Notes: generated by a model not told the origin, from the sequence alone. A stretch of 46,363 bases of DNA from Clostridia bacterium (GCA_017622555.1 JAGAQV010000010.1:1-46363), one strand, 5' to 3'; counted from the stretch's first letter, positions 7,462 through 15,235 are shown. Translations and numbers: made by a program.

Positions 7462-7509
7462 ATTCTAAATCTTGCAAATAAATATAAACCCATCCACAAG
7501 ATTTAGAAT
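7462..7509. repeat. 13-bp perfect inverted repeat
   Basis: ATTCTAAATCTTG (7462-7474) and CAAGATTTAGAAT (7497-7509) are exact reverse complements with a 22-base loop. It lies just after the stop of the 51-residue gene read leftward. No T-run follows, so it may be an mRNA 3'-end stabiliser or a small repeat rather than a terminator. Confidence 0.5.
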
Positions 7510-7545
7510 AAATAACATATAACTCAATTTATCAGGGTGGTTATA

Positions 7546-7701
7546 CTATTTTTTGTGTTTTTTTCTAAATAAATATAATACTATAATACTATACATAACA
7601 ACGCCCGAAATCAGTACAATAAAATCATTTCCACTTCTAAAATAAGCAATAAGGAAAAAGGTGATTATACTTATTCCAGTTAATTTTTCCAAAAAATCCA
7701 T
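7546..7701 (-). CDS. Small two-TM protein, immunity candidate of bacteriocin 1
   Basis: A 51-codon ORF starting at ATG 7701, with GGAG nine bases upstream. The peptide has two hydrophobic stretches (about 7-20 and 27-45) joined by a short polar turn and ends in a basic run (RKKHKK). It begins 25 bases after the stop of the first bacteriocin precursor. Small membrane proteins directly after a precursor gene are usually the cognate immunity proteins; that role is inferred from position and shape. Confidence 0.55.
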   Translation of the reverse strand: MDFLEKLTGISIITFFLIAYFRSGNDFIVLISGVVMYSIIVLYLFRKKHKK

Positions 7702-7726
7702 CAAGAATCACTCCAGCAAATACTAA

Positions 7727-8107
7727 TTAATAATTATCAAATACATCAAATGATCTCATTGAAACTTGTAATACACCTCGTGAACCAGATCCAAAATTTC
7801 CAAACACAAATGTGACACCGCTATCGTTTTTGTTGTATTTTGAAATTACATTATTATATAGAGCACACCCTAAAGAAACGGCAATTCCAAGCGCAGTATT
7901 TACAAAACCAAACAAAGCAGAATAAATAACTGACCTGTAGCTAAATTTTGATAAATATTTATCAGTTTCCGCTCCGTTTAATTTAACAAATCTGAAAGCA
8001 CCTGAACTCCATTTTTTATAACCCCCCTCTACATACTCCATTTCGTTGTCGTTGACAACAGCGTAATTGCTGGGCATTACGAGGGTTCCATTATAACACA
8101 TTTCCAT
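7727..8107 (-). CDS. Double-glycine bacteriocin-like precursor 1
   Basis: 126 residues. The N-terminal 29 form a leader ending in MEYVEGG, and C39-peptidase ABC exporters cut after GG. This leader is nearly identical to those of the precursors at 11210 and 11940. The cargo is unrelated to theirs: about 97 residues with a Gly/Ala-rich hydrophobic helix (FGFVNTALGIAVSLG) and an aromatic, glycine-rich tail. That is large for a class II bacteriocin. Ribosome-binding site GAAAGGAG. Upstream lies a 110-bp block shared with precursor 2, including the paired GCTAAC boxes. Confidence 0.8.
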   Translation of the reverse strand: MEMCYNGTLVMPSNYAVVNDNEMEYVEGGYKKWSSGAFRFVKLNGAETDKYLSKFSYRSVIYSALFGFVNTALGIAVSLGCALYNNVISKYNKNDSGVTFVFGNFGSGSRGVLQVSMRSFDVFDNY

Positions 8108-8217
8108 TTGTTTTTCTCCTTTCCAACGTTATAATAACATCTTTTTTATTTTTTCGCTGTCGGTTAGCTACTCCGTTAGCATTTGTGATTATATGTAAAT
8201 GCATATGCATAACCACT
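8108..8217. repeat. Duplicated upstream block A (bacteriocin 1)
   Basis: About 110 bp closely similar to 11591-11702. It holds the ribosome-binding site, an AT-rich promoter-like stretch (TTATTATAAC on the minus strand) and two direct repeats read on the minus strand: GCTAACGGA at 8180-8172 and GCTAACCGA at 8168-8160, 12 bp centre to centre. A GCATATGCAT palindrome is further upstream. Similarity extends into the leader codons, so whole cassettes were duplicated. Confidence 0.8.
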
Positions 8218-8234
8218 TATACAAAATCAGGTTA

Positions 8235-9362
8235 TCATCTCACCAAAAAACCGATTTTTTCCATAACATAGTTAAAATATGTAACTTTATCATACTGTAT
8301 GCTAGCTTCTACTGCCATACCGTTAGATAAATCTATTTTATCGCCAGATTTACTTATTAAATAACTGTAATTAGGCTTTATTTTTACTTTAAAAGCCGAA
8401 CCGTTTTCGCCTTTTTCATTTTCTTGCGCAGTAACATTACTATCGATATGTTTTACTTGTCCACTGATTTTTCCGTAAACTGATTGTGTCAGTCCCGAAA
8501 CAACAATTTCCACATTGTCATTATTGTTCATTCTTGCCCTGTCCGCAGGGGTAACATAGGCCTCTATAATAACTTCGTCATTTTGTGGTGTTATAGTTGC
8601 AATCGCAGCACCCGCTTGAACCACCATACCGTTTTTATAATCGGCCAATAAATGCAATGTGCCCGAAGCAGAGGCTGTTATTTCATATTCGTTTTTGCCC
8701 GACTGTAAGGCTGATAATTGTGCATTTATGGAAGCCACTTGCAATTCACATTCTGCAATGGCATTTTCTGCGTTTTGAATAGCTGAATAATATATTTCTG
8801 CCGTCTTGGCTTGTGCCTTGTTTATTTCAACTTCAATTTGTTCATCAGTATAACCATAATTTTTATATGTACTTGCATCGAACTGATTTTGTTCCACCTG
8901 TGATTTATAGGCTTCAAATGCTGTATAATACAGGTTGTCCTCAGCATTTACAGGGCTGAAATAATTTTTATCATCCTTTATTGATTTAATGAGCAATTGA
9001 TATTTTTCAATTCGTGTTTGATATATTACACGGTTTTCAGTCAGCTGTTTGGACTGTACGTTATACTCACTGCTGTTTACACAAAAGAGAGTATCACCTT
9101 TTTTTACTAAAATTCCTTCTTGCATTTTGGAATCTGTAATAGTTCCGCCAAAAGCCGACATTACATAATTAGCGTTTTCACTTGTTACTGTTCCGTTTGC
9201 TTTTATCATATAGGTTTTTGGCGCAAAAACACTCCAAATAATTACGCCTACTAAAAGAGCTGAAACAACTAAAATCAGCATATACCCGAATGCAGGAACA
9301 TTTTTATTAAATAAAATTTTACTGTCTCTCAGTTCATCAAGCGTTTTGATTTTTTTATTCAT
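8235..9362 (-). CDS. HlyD-family secretion accessory protein
   Basis: Start taken at ATG 9362 (MNKKIKTLDELRDS), overlapping the stop of the preceding gene and served by GGAGAG; the longer frame from 9386 lies inside that gene. 375 residues: a short cytoplasmic part, one TM helix (about 25-47), a lipoyl-like half motif (ANGTVTSENANYVMSAFGG), a helical coiled-coil hairpin (about 95-215), the second lipoyl half and a beta-barrel end. Such proteins bridge bacteriocin ABC exporters to the cell surface. The partner exporter is encoded at 12395-14638. Confidence 0.88.
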   Translation of the reverse strand: MNKKIKTLDELRDSKILFNKNVPAFGYMLILVVSALLVGVIIWSVFAPKTYMIKANGTVTSENANYVMSAFGGTITDSKMQEGILVKKGDTLFCVNSSEYNVQSKQLTENRVIYQTRIEKYQLLIKSIKDDKNYFSPVNAEDNLYYTAFEAYKSQVEQNQFDASTYKNYGYTDEQIEVEINKAQAKTAEIYYSAIQNAENAIAECELQVASINAQLSALQSGKNEYEITASASGTLHLLADYKNGMVVQAGAAIATITPQNDEVIIEAYVTPADRARMNNNDNVEIVVSGLTQSVYGKISGQVKHIDSNVTAQENEKGENGSAFKVKIKPNYSYLISKSGDKIDLSNGMAVEASIQYDKVTYFNYVMEKIGFLVR

Positions 9363-9825
9363 TCTCGGATCTCTCCATAAATACATCTGCTATAATATCA
9401 TCATCGATCTGATTAACAAACACAGTATAACTGTCGCCCTTTAATTTTATATCTTCTTCAAAGGCGGTAAGGTTGATTTTATCATAAGCAAATTTGAGAG
9501 AAGTCTCAGGTCCTGTATAACGCACATACATACAGTTTTTTATTCTCATTAAAGATTCGCATTTATACGGTTCTTCTGTGTGGTTAATAAATTGGCTGGA
9601 CTGCCTTATAAGTTTTACCGTAATATCCAGCTCACCTGCTTCATTGATTTTAGTGCCCGAATATTGAATTAATGGACCTACAGGCATATAACCCTTTGCT
9701 TTTATGTAATTTTCCATCTTCTCAACAACAAGATTTATATTTTCAAAATCTTCTTCACCGAGTTCTATAATAAGCGCATTTGTAAGTTTCAAGGTTTTGT
9801 CATAGTCTAAATTTAATTTGCTCAT
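9355..9825 (-). CDS. GyrI-like (AraC effector-binding fold) protein of the bacteriocin operon
   Basis: 156 residues, soluble. The middle and C-terminal parts follow the GyrI-like/SOUL small-molecule-binding pattern: MPVGPLIQYSG early, then a beta-strand with charged ends, KNCMYVRYTGP as the characteristic YxG strand, and YTVFVNQIDDDIIADVFM at the end. There is no DNA-binding domain. It is translationally coupled to the HlyD-like gene. Stand-alone GyrI-like proteins bind or hydrolyse small aromatic or cationic molecules. In this operon it might bind an inducer or give protection, which is inference. Confidence 0.6.
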   Translation of the reverse strand: MSKLNLDYDKTLKLTNALIIELGEEDFENINLVVEKMENYIKAKGYMPVGPLIQYSGTKINEAGELDITVKLIRQSSQFINHTEEPYKCESLMRIKNCMYVRYTGPETSLKFAYDKINLTAFEEDIKLKGDSYTVFVNQIDDDIIADVFMERSENE

Positions 9826-9879
9826 ATTTTACGACCTTTCAAATTTTTAATTTACCCATAATTGTTAGGATACAGAGAG

Positions 9880-9912
9880 GAATGGAGACGTGAGAACTGT
9901 CCCCTTGTCCTC
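9880..9912. repeat. REP-like GC-rich sequence
   Basis: Read leftward it contains GGACAAGGGGACAGTTCTCA, a type of sequence (AGGGGACNGTTCT) that recurs as REP elements in Firmicutes genomes. A related palindrome with ACAAGGGGA occurs at 10833-10860. It contrasts with the very AT-rich surroundings. Confidence 0.45.
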
Positions 9913-10398
9913 TTAATTTAATCCACCTACCAAACTCAAATCAATGATAGCAATAATGTTTAATGCTAAAATAGCCAGTATGAATATCGACAAAACAACT
10001 ATTAACGTAATGTTTTTCGGTGTTTTAATGTTGCCTTTTACTTTTTTGTCAAATATAAACGCCCATAGCGGCAACGCTAATATATACAATGGAAACAACG
10101 GAAACAAGACACTATTTGGATTATGTAATTCATATAGGATCACTTGTGTTGCACTTAATATAAAAGAAAAAATTGAAATAATGACTAACCCTAAAACAAA
10201 TTTTTTATTATTAATATGGTCGTTGCAAAATTTTAATAAGCTATATAATAAAAATGAATAGAAACAAATATTCTGAACTATTTTAACCGCAACAATAACT
10301 CCAAAAGGAAAAATCGAAGCATCATCTAAACAAATACTTACAAACCAAAAGCAAGCAAGTGAAATATATACTAACTTTTCTGATTTTTCCAACTTCAT
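9913..10398 (-). CDS. Multi-TM protein of the bacteriocin operon
   Basis: Start placed at ATG 10398 (MKLEKSEK) because TGGAGG lies nine bases upstream; the frame opens further up without a ribosome-binding site. 161 residues with about five hydrophobic segments, a short polar N-terminus and a small cytoplasmic loop KKVKGNIKTPK. No family recognised. Its place among bacteriocin precursors and other small membrane proteins suggests immunity or export help. Confidence 0.65.
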   Translation of the reverse strand: MKLEKSEKLVYISLACFWFVSICLDDASIFPFGVIVAVKIVQNICFYSFLLYSLLKFCNDHINNKKFVLGLVIISIFSFILSATQVILYELHNPNSVLFPLFPLYILALPLWAFIFDKKVKGNIKTPKNITLIVVLSIFILAILALNIIAIIDLSLVGGLN

Positions 10399-10440
10399 TT
10401 TATATGACCTCCAAAAGATCAAACTCAATATGTTAAAAGA

Positions 10441-10671
10441 CTATTTTTTGTTATTCATAACCCTTACACATAACAAAATTGCCCCAACAACTACATATAC
10501 AAAAACCGAACTTGCCAAAATTGCAAAAATAATATCCTTTGTTGTATTTATAACACCGATAGTCCATAAAATTCCGTTTACTGAAATAAGAAACAATAAA
10601 CTAACAATAATACACAAAACAATTCGCCTTTTAACTCGAATGTTTTGATTATCATTTGAATTTTTATTCAT
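10441..10671 (-). CDS. Small two-TM protein, immunity candidate
   Basis: 76 residues beginning MNKNSNDNQ, with a basic stretch RVKRR before TM1 (about 17-36), TM2 (about 45-68) and a basic end. AAAGGAG lies upstream of ATG 10671. It is in a row of small membrane-protein genes downstream of precursor 2. The two-TM, basic-tail shape resembles several bacteriocin immunity proteins, but there is no specific family match. Confidence 0.6.
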   Translation of the reverse strand: MNKNSNDNQNIRVKRRIVLCIIVSLLFLISVNGILWTIGVINTTKDIIFAILASSVFVYVVVGAILLCVRVMNNKK

Positions 10672-10689
10672 AATTCATTCTCCTTTAAC

Positions 10690-10832
10690 TAATTAAATTG
10701 AATTGCAACTATCAAAGCCGCTCGCTGATTCTTGAAGAATAGTTTCACAACTTAACATGTGAAGCACTACTTCTTTATTTTTTATAAAAAATTCAGCAAT
10801 CACTCCGACAAATATTAATTAATAATTATTAG
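10690..10832 (-). pseudogene. Remnant of a fourth bacteriocin cassette
   Basis: The minus strand at 10832-10798 reads AATAATTATTAATTAATATTTG then a GGAGTGATT site, almost the same as the 3' end of precursor 1 plus the ribosome-binding site of its two-TM gene (7738-7707). The following bases also resemble the start of that two-TM gene (AATTTTTTATAAAAA against GATTTTTTGGAAAAA), but the start codon is lost and stops interrupt the frame. This looks like a decayed precursor/immunity pair whose 5' part is gone. Confidence 0.45.
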
Positions 10833-10860
10833 AACACAAGGGGACTATCCCCCTTGTGTT
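10833..10860. repeat. 11-bp GC-rich palindrome
   Basis: AACACAAGGGG (10833-10843) and CCCCTTGTGTT (10850-10860) form a perfect hairpin with a 6-base loop. It directly abuts the cassette remnant and shares ACAAGGGGA with 9880-9912. It could be a REP-like insertion or a terminator; no clear T-run follows on the minus strand. Confidence 0.5.
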
Positions 10861-10885
10861 ACCTGTACATTTTTTGTTTGTTTAC

Positions 10886-11146
10886 TTACTGTGTTAAAAA
10901 CATTAATACAACTAAAAAGAGGAATAATATTATGGCAATTGAAGTAAGAATGATTATACGAACGATTTTATGATGTTTAATATCGGTTTTATTGCTCTTC
11001 ATATGCAGAAATAACCCTATCATGTAGGGCGCAAATATAACCCAAAATCCATTAATTTTCTCTGCCCATATAAGTTCTATTATTATACCTAAAAATGATA
11101 AAAAGTAAAAAATATAAGGGATATATTTTGTAAAAGATTTTTTCAT
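10886..11146 (-). CDS. Small multi-TM protein, immunity candidate of bacteriocin 2
   Basis: Start taken at ATG 11146 (MKKSFTKYIP) after GAAAGGGTGA. 86 residues with about three hydrophobic segments (about 7-22, 27-45, 60-84) and a basic loop KSNKTDIKHHK. It lies 63 bases downstream of the stop of precursor 2, the usual place for an immunity gene. No named family recognised. Confidence 0.6.
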   Translation of the reverse strand: MKKSFTKYIPYIFYFLSFLGIIIELIWAEKINGFWVIFAPYMIGLFLHMKSNKTDIKHHKIVRIIILTSIAIILFLFLVVLMFLTQ

Positions 11147-11209
11147 TAAAATCACCCTTTCATTACAAGGTAGCGTAAAATACGCTACTTTGTAATTTAG
11201 AAATTTACA

Positions 11210-11590
11210 TTAAATAGATAAAGATATACCTGTGCACCACAGAATTGCCCATGTTGATGTCATTTTGCATTTTTTGTTTTTACCATATTTTTTAATCCAA
11301 CCTTCAGCTTTGCTATGTGCATCTGAAGCCTTACTTAAAATATTAGTAAACCATCCGCCTGAAATTCCGGCAAAAACAATACCCGCAATACCGCCTAAAG
11401 CACCTACAGCGATGCTAACAGCATCGCCGGTAATACAAGCAGTAATAATCGCTGATAATCTATTTCTAATTGATGAAACAGTTCCAGTTACTGTAGCAGA
11501 CCAGCCTCCCTGCACATATTCCATTTCGTTGTCATTTACAATAGCGTAATTGCTGGGCATTACCAATGTTCCATTATAACACATTTCCAT
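11210..11590 (-). CDS. Double-glycine bacteriocin-like precursor 2
   Basis: 126 residues with a 29-residue leader ending MEYVQGG, nearly the same as in the other two precursors. The mature part has a glycine/alanine-rich membrane-active region (VGALGGIAGIVFAGISGGW, with GxxxG-type spacing) followed by a strongly basic segment (KKYGKNKKCK) and a hydrophobic end. Two cysteines in the last third could form a disulfide. Ribosome-binding site GAAAGGAG. It shares its upstream block (11591-11702) with precursor 1. Confidence 0.82.
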   Translation of the reverse strand: MEMCYNGTLVMPSNYAIVNDNEMEYVQGGWSATVTGTVSSIRNRLSAIITACITGDAVSIAVGALGGIAGIVFAGISGGWFTNILSKASDAHSKAEGWIKKYGKNKKCKMTSTWAILWCTGISLSI

Positions 11591-11702
11591 TTGTTTTTCT
11601 CCTTTCCGATGCTATTATAACATCTTTTTCTTGTTTTTTCGCTATCGGTTAGCTACGCCGTTAGCATTTGTGATTATATGTAAACGCATATGCATAACCA
11701 CT
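11591..11702. repeat. Duplicated upstream block B (bacteriocin 2)
   Basis: Close copy of 8108-8217: the same ribosome-binding site, AT-rich stretch with CTATTATAAC (on the minus strand, GTTATAATAG), paired GCTAAC boxes (11665-11657 and 11653-11645 on the minus strand) and GCATATGCAT palindrome. The order and 12-bp spacing of the two boxes are kept. Confidence 0.8.
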
Positions 11703-11724
11703 ATGATTTAAGAATATTATTATT

Positions 11725-11919
11725 TTATTTTTTATTCTTTGCAATTTTACGAAACAATCGTAAATCTATAAATACCAGCAAACCACCTATTATACCCATA
11801 ATAAGAGATTGTAGCAATATATTTTCGATATATTGAGAGAAGAGGTTTCTCAATATACCGAAATACAGAAAAAAGTAGATTAAAGCAGTTAAAACAATAA
11901 TAAATATCTTTTTGAGCAT
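11725..11919 (-). CDS. Small two-TM protein, immunity candidate of bacteriocin 3
   Basis: Start taken at ATG 11919 (MLKKIFIIV) after AAAGGTGAGAG; the frame also opens at 11955, overlapping precursor 3. 64 residues with TM about 3-22 and TM about 34-55 around a short polar loop, ending RKIAKNKK. It follows precursor 3 by about 20 bases. Position, size and the basic tail suggest immunity. Confidence 0.6.
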   Translation of the reverse strand: MLKKIFIIVLTALIYFFLYFGILRNLFSQYIENILLQSLIMGIIGGLLVFIDLRLFRKIAKNKK

Positions 11920-11939
11920 ATTTCTCTCACCTTTTATTT

Positions 11940-12284
11940 TTAATAAATTGTCCATGCTTTGCTACTGACTAAAGGTACCCAGACACTAAATTTTAAGTCT
12001 TCGTTTATAAATTTCCTTGAAAGCGTTCCACCAATTATCCATCCAAGAGCTCCTCCAATAGCACCGCCTACAACAGCTGCTGTTCCAGCAGAGGAACCTC
12101 CTACAATGATAGTACCTATAATTATACCAATGGCCGAGCAAGATGCTGTGACAAAATCACGTAAAAACTCTTTCTTTAAAGTTATAGCAAGAGTTCCACC
12201 TCCCTCAACATACTCCATCTCATTGTCATTGACAACAGCGTAATTGCTAGGCATTACCAATGCCCCATTATAACACATTTCCAT
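11940..12284 (-). CDS. Double-glycine bacteriocin precursor 3 (GxxxG-rich)
   Basis: Start taken at ATG 12284 (MEMCYNG) after GAAAGGAG, matching its two paralogues; a longer frame upstream has no support. 114 residues: the leader ends MEYVEGG, then an amphipathic basic helix (KKEFLRDF) and a long Gly/Ala/Ile-rich helix region with repeated GxxxG-like spacing (VVGGAIGGALGWIIGG). That is typical of two-peptide and circularised membrane-active bacteriocins. It is the first gene after the exporter. Confidence 0.85.
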   Translation of the reverse strand: MEMCYNGALVMPSNYAVVNDNEMEYVEGGGTLAITLKKEFLRDFVTASCSAIGIIIGTIIVGGSSAGTAAVVGGAIGGALGWIIGGTLSRKFINEDLKFSVWVPLVSSKAWTIY

Positions 12285-12362
12285 TTGTTTTTCTCCTTTC
12301 CGATACTTATGTATCAATAATTTTTCTTTCCGACACGCTGTACACTCATATCGAAAATATAT

Positions 12363-12393
12363 GTGAACGCTTCTGCGCATGAAGCGGTTTCAC
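12363..12393. repeat. Inverted repeat between exporter and precursor 3
   Basis: GTGAACGCTTC (12363-12373) faces GAAGCGGTTTCAC (12381-12393) around TGCGCAT. It sits in the intergenic stretch right after the exporter stop. It could be a partial terminator or processing hairpin that sets the ratio of peptide to exporter mRNA. Confidence 0.5.
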
Positions 12394-12394
12394 C

Positions 12395-14638
12395 TTATGT
12401 ATAACTTAATGTTGCCTCGTCATCCTCAAAATCTTCCACAGCTGATTCAGGCATTATTTCTGCCTTACTATCAACTATGAAATTGCCTTGCTGCATTTCC
12501 CACAGTCTATAATATTTGCCTTGTTTTGCAATAAGTTCATTATGGGTGCCGCACTCTGCTATTTCGCCGTTTTCAAGAACTATGATTTTGTCGCAATTTT
12601 TTACAGTAGAAAGCCTGTGTGCTATTATAAGCATTGATTTGCCTTTAAACTTATTATAAATCATATCAAATATTATATTTTCTGTTGCAAAATCAAGGTT
12701 ACTTGTGGATTCGTCAAGAATGTAGAAATTATTCTTTTTAAGGAAAGCCCTGGCGAGTGCAATTCGTTGTTTTTCGCCTCCCGAAAGACCGTTTCCCGCC
12801 TCTTCAAGATATGTATAGTATTGCATAGGCAACTTTCGTATAAACTCGTGCGCATCAGCCGCTTTTGCCGCTTCTTTTACTTCTTCAAGAGTTGCGGACA
12901 TTTTTGAAACACGTATATTATCATAAATGCTTTTTGAAAATAATTCAATATTCTGTGGAACATACGAAATAGCACGACGTAGGGAATGGTTGGTATATTC
13001 CTCAATGTCAACACTGTCAATCGTAATTTCTCCACTTTCGGGTTTATAGTATTTTAAAAGCAGTTTTGCAAGGGTAGATTTACCGCTACCTGAAGAACCT
13101 ACAACCGCTACCTTTTCACCTTCTTTTATTTCAAAGCTAATATTATTGAGTACAGGCTTGCGGTTCCCGTAACGGAATGTGATATTTTTGATCTCAATAT
13201 CACCGTTTATCGCTTCTATATCGCTATACAAACCTTTGCTTTCAATATCCTGTTCTCTTTCATAATCAAGAATTTCAGATATTCGTTTCATAGAAATATT
13301 AGCTTCCTGTATGGTAAGCTGAAGTTCTACCAACCTACCTATTGGGTCCATAAAATAACCTGAAAGCGTTGTAAATGCCATCATAGTTCCAAGTGTAATA
13401 TCACCGTTTATCACCTGCATAATACCTAAATAAGTAAGAAGCAGGTTACCTAATGTAGAAATAAAGCCCGAAATTAATCCTTGAATATTAGATAAATGAC
13501 CTTCTTTTAGCCCGATTCGCAAGGATTTTATATATTCTTTTTCTATGTTTTCAAGTTCAGTATCCTCATTGGCATTGCCCTTTATGGTTTCTACGGCACG
13601 CAAACCTTCAATGATTTGTGAATTAAGAACAGATGCTTGCTGCATTTGCTCCTCATTTATTTTTTTATAAGGCTCTTTAAATAGCAATACAAGTAAAACA
13701 CTTAATATAGTCATAAATAAAATAACAACAAAAAGCGAAGTATTCATTTTAAATAGTATTACACCCGTAATAAGCGCCATTGTAATATCTATAATTAAAG
13801 TCAATGCAATATTTGTAAATATATCTTTAATTGTAAAAGCATCTGAAAATCTTGTTGTTATATCTCCGGTTCTTCTTGTAGAAAAGAATTTCATAGGTAG
13901 CTTATATATATGCTCAAAATATCCAAGCATAAGCGGTATATCAATTTTAATTGACAGATGAATCATCATCCATTGTCTTATAAAACCAACAACTATTTGA
14001 GTAATGCTGATTCCAGCAAATACAATAAGCACCATTTTCAAAGTGTTAACCTGACTGTAAGGTAATATTTCATCATATATTACACTGTTAATCAGCGAGG
14101 AGATTATACCGAAAACGGTGAGCAAAAGCGAAGCGATAATACCATAAATAAATAGCTTTTTTTGCGGAAGTAAAAGTCTTATATACCTATCTAAAACCTT
14201 TTTACCCTTGTTTTTTTGAGTGACAAATCGCTCATCAGGTTTTAATATTAGCAAAACACCGGTGAACTGTTTATAAAACTCATCCACCGGAATACGCATT
14301 AAATCCTTTGCAGGATCACCAACAACAACATATTTTTTTGTCTTTTTAAAAACTACAACAAAATGGCTTAATCCCTCTTTGGTTATTATATTAGCTATGG
14401 CCGGAAGTGTAAAATCACTTAAAAATCCCTCCTTATCAACTCGCACTGCCTGTGAAACAAAACCAAGTTGATCCGCACATTTTGACAAACCTATAAGATT
14501 CGTTCCTTTAATATCTGTTCCCATCATATCTCGCAACTTGGTTATGGTGGTTTCTTTTTTGTAATGCAAGCTTACCATTGCAAGACAAGCTGCGGCACAA
14601 TCTGTTATATCATGCTGCTTAACAAATGTATATTTCAC
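12395..14638 (-). CDS. Bacteriocin ABC exporter with N-terminal C39 peptidase (PCAT)
   Basis: 747 residues starting at GTG 14638, after AAAGGAGG with six bases spacing. Residues 1-130 are the C39 peptidase: catalytic Cys14 in DITDCAAACLAM, the histidine in GLSHFVVV and the aspartate in VGDPAKD. A six-TM domain (about 150-440) follows, then a nucleotide-binding domain with Walker A GSSGSGKST, signature LSGGEKQR, Walker B FYILDES and the H-loop IIAHRLST. It removes the double-glycine leaders and exports the peptides. All elements look intact. It is the first gene of the leftward cluster. Confidence 0.95.
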   Translation of the reverse strand: MKYTFVKQHDITDCAAACLAMVSLHYKKETTITKLRDMMGTDIKGTNLIGLSKCADQLGFVSQAVRVDKEGFLSDFTLPAIANIITKEGLSHFVVVFKKTKKYVVVGDPAKDLMRIPVDEFYKQFTGVLLILKPDERFVTQKNKGKKVLDRYIRLLLPQKKLFIYGIIASLLLTVFGIISSLINSVIYDEILPYSQVNTLKMVLIVFAGISITQIVVGFIRQWMMIHLSIKIDIPLMLGYFEHIYKLPMKFFSTRRTGDITTRFSDAFTIKDIFTNIALTLIIDITMALITGVILFKMNTSLFVVILFMTILSVLLVLLFKEPYKKINEEQMQQASVLNSQIIEGLRAVETIKGNANEDTELENIEKEYIKSLRIGLKEGHLSNIQGLISGFISTLGNLLLTYLGIMQVINGDITLGTMMAFTTLSGYFMDPIGRLVELQLTIQEANISMKRISEILDYEREQDIESKGLYSDIEAINGDIEIKNITFRYGNRKPVLNNISFEIKEGEKVAVVGSSGSGKSTLAKLLLKYYKPESGEITIDSVDIEEYTNHSLRRAISYVPQNIELFSKSIYDNIRVSKMSATLEEVKEAAKAADAHEFIRKLPMQYYTYLEEAGNGLSGGEKQRIALARAFLKKNNFYILDESTSNLDFATENIIFDMIYNKFKGKSMLIIAHRLSTVKNCDKIIVLENGEIAECGTHNELIAKQGKYYRLWEMQQGNFIVDSKAEIMPESAVEDFEDDEATLSYT

Positions 14639-14760
14639 TAAAAAACCTCCTTTACAAAGCGGTGTACATCTTTGTAATTGTATATTAATATGTAGGTTTT
14701 TTCTTGACGGGTGGGAGTTTTTTGTCGAAAAATCGGAGTATTATGTAAAATACATCGTAT

Positions 14761-14789
14761 ATTATATCAAAAAGCGCACATAATATCAA
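14761..14789 (-). promoter_or_regulatory. Promoter of the bacteriocin operon
   Basis: Minus strand: TTGATA at 14789-14784, a 17-base spacer, then TATAAT at 14766-14761. The exporter start is about 115 bases downstream of the expected transcription start. Confidence 0.75.
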
Positions 14790-14828
14790 CTTATAGATTA
14801 ATATTTAATTTATAGGTCAATTCTAAAA

Positions 14829-14852
14829 TTAAGTTATAACTGTTATACTTAA
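14829..14852 (+). promoter_or_regulatory. Palindromic operator overlapping the -10 of the XRE gene
   Basis: TTAAGTTATAAC-TG-TTATACTTAA is an imperfect palindrome that includes TATACT (14844-14849), a plausible -10 of the rightward XRE gene starting at 14867. The position suggests autorepression by that XRE protein. It is also close to the divergent bacteriocin promoter. Confidence 0.5.
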
Positions 14853-14866
14853 CTTGGTGATGGAAT

Positions 14867-15199
14867 ATGTTGGATTATAAAGCAATAGGCAGACGAATAA
14901 GTCTATATCGTAAAAAAATTCACATGACACAATCGAAATTATCCGAAAAATTAGATATCTCAGAAAGTTATGTAAGTCAAATTGAGTGCGGAGCTACAAA
15001 AGTTGCCCTTTCAAGACTTGACGAAATAGCCGAGATTTTAGGAGTTGACATAGTGTGTCTACTCTCTGATAGAGTTTTAAACCATGATGTCCCTGTTAAT
15101 TCAGAAATTTGTGAGATTATTAAAAATTGGGACAAGGATAAGGTCGATTTATTAATAAAATTACTTGCATGCGCAGAGGAAAATTTCACAAGCAAATAA
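14867..15199 (+). CDS. XRE-family regulator of the bacteriocin locus
   Basis: 110 residues with an N-terminal helix-turn-helix (HMTQSKLSEKLDISESYVSQIE, about 19-41) and a small helical C-terminal part. It is divergent from the exporter, with about 230 bases between the starts, and is followed by its own terminator. Likely targets are the palindrome over its own -10 and the neighbouring bacteriocin promoter. Proteins of this size are often SinR/phage-repressor-like; no effector domain is visible. Confidence 0.85.
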   Translation: MLDYKAIGRRISLYRKKIHMTQSKLSEKLDISESYVSQIECGATKVALSRLDEIAEILGVDIVCLLSDRVLNHDVPVNSEICEIIKNWDKDKVDLLIKLLACAEENFTSK

Positions 15200-15203
15200 T
15201 AAA

Positions 15204-15235
15204 GCGGCCCACAAAAAGTGGACCGCCTTATTATT
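15204..15235 (+). terminator. Intrinsic terminator after the XRE gene
   Basis: GCGGCCCAC (15204-15212) pairs with GTGGACCGC (15218-15226), one internal mismatch, followed by CTTATTATTT. Confidence 0.75.

Noticed and set aside
10701-10812. A 36-codon GTG-started ORF in the cassette remnant as a pheromone gene
   Set aside because: No double-glycine leader and no proper ribosome-binding site; the alignment with the immunity gene start explains it as decay.
12285-12380. A 32-residue N-terminal extension of bacteriocin precursor 3
   Set aside because: GAAAGGAG and the shared leader place the start at 12284; the extension has no counterpart in the paralogues.
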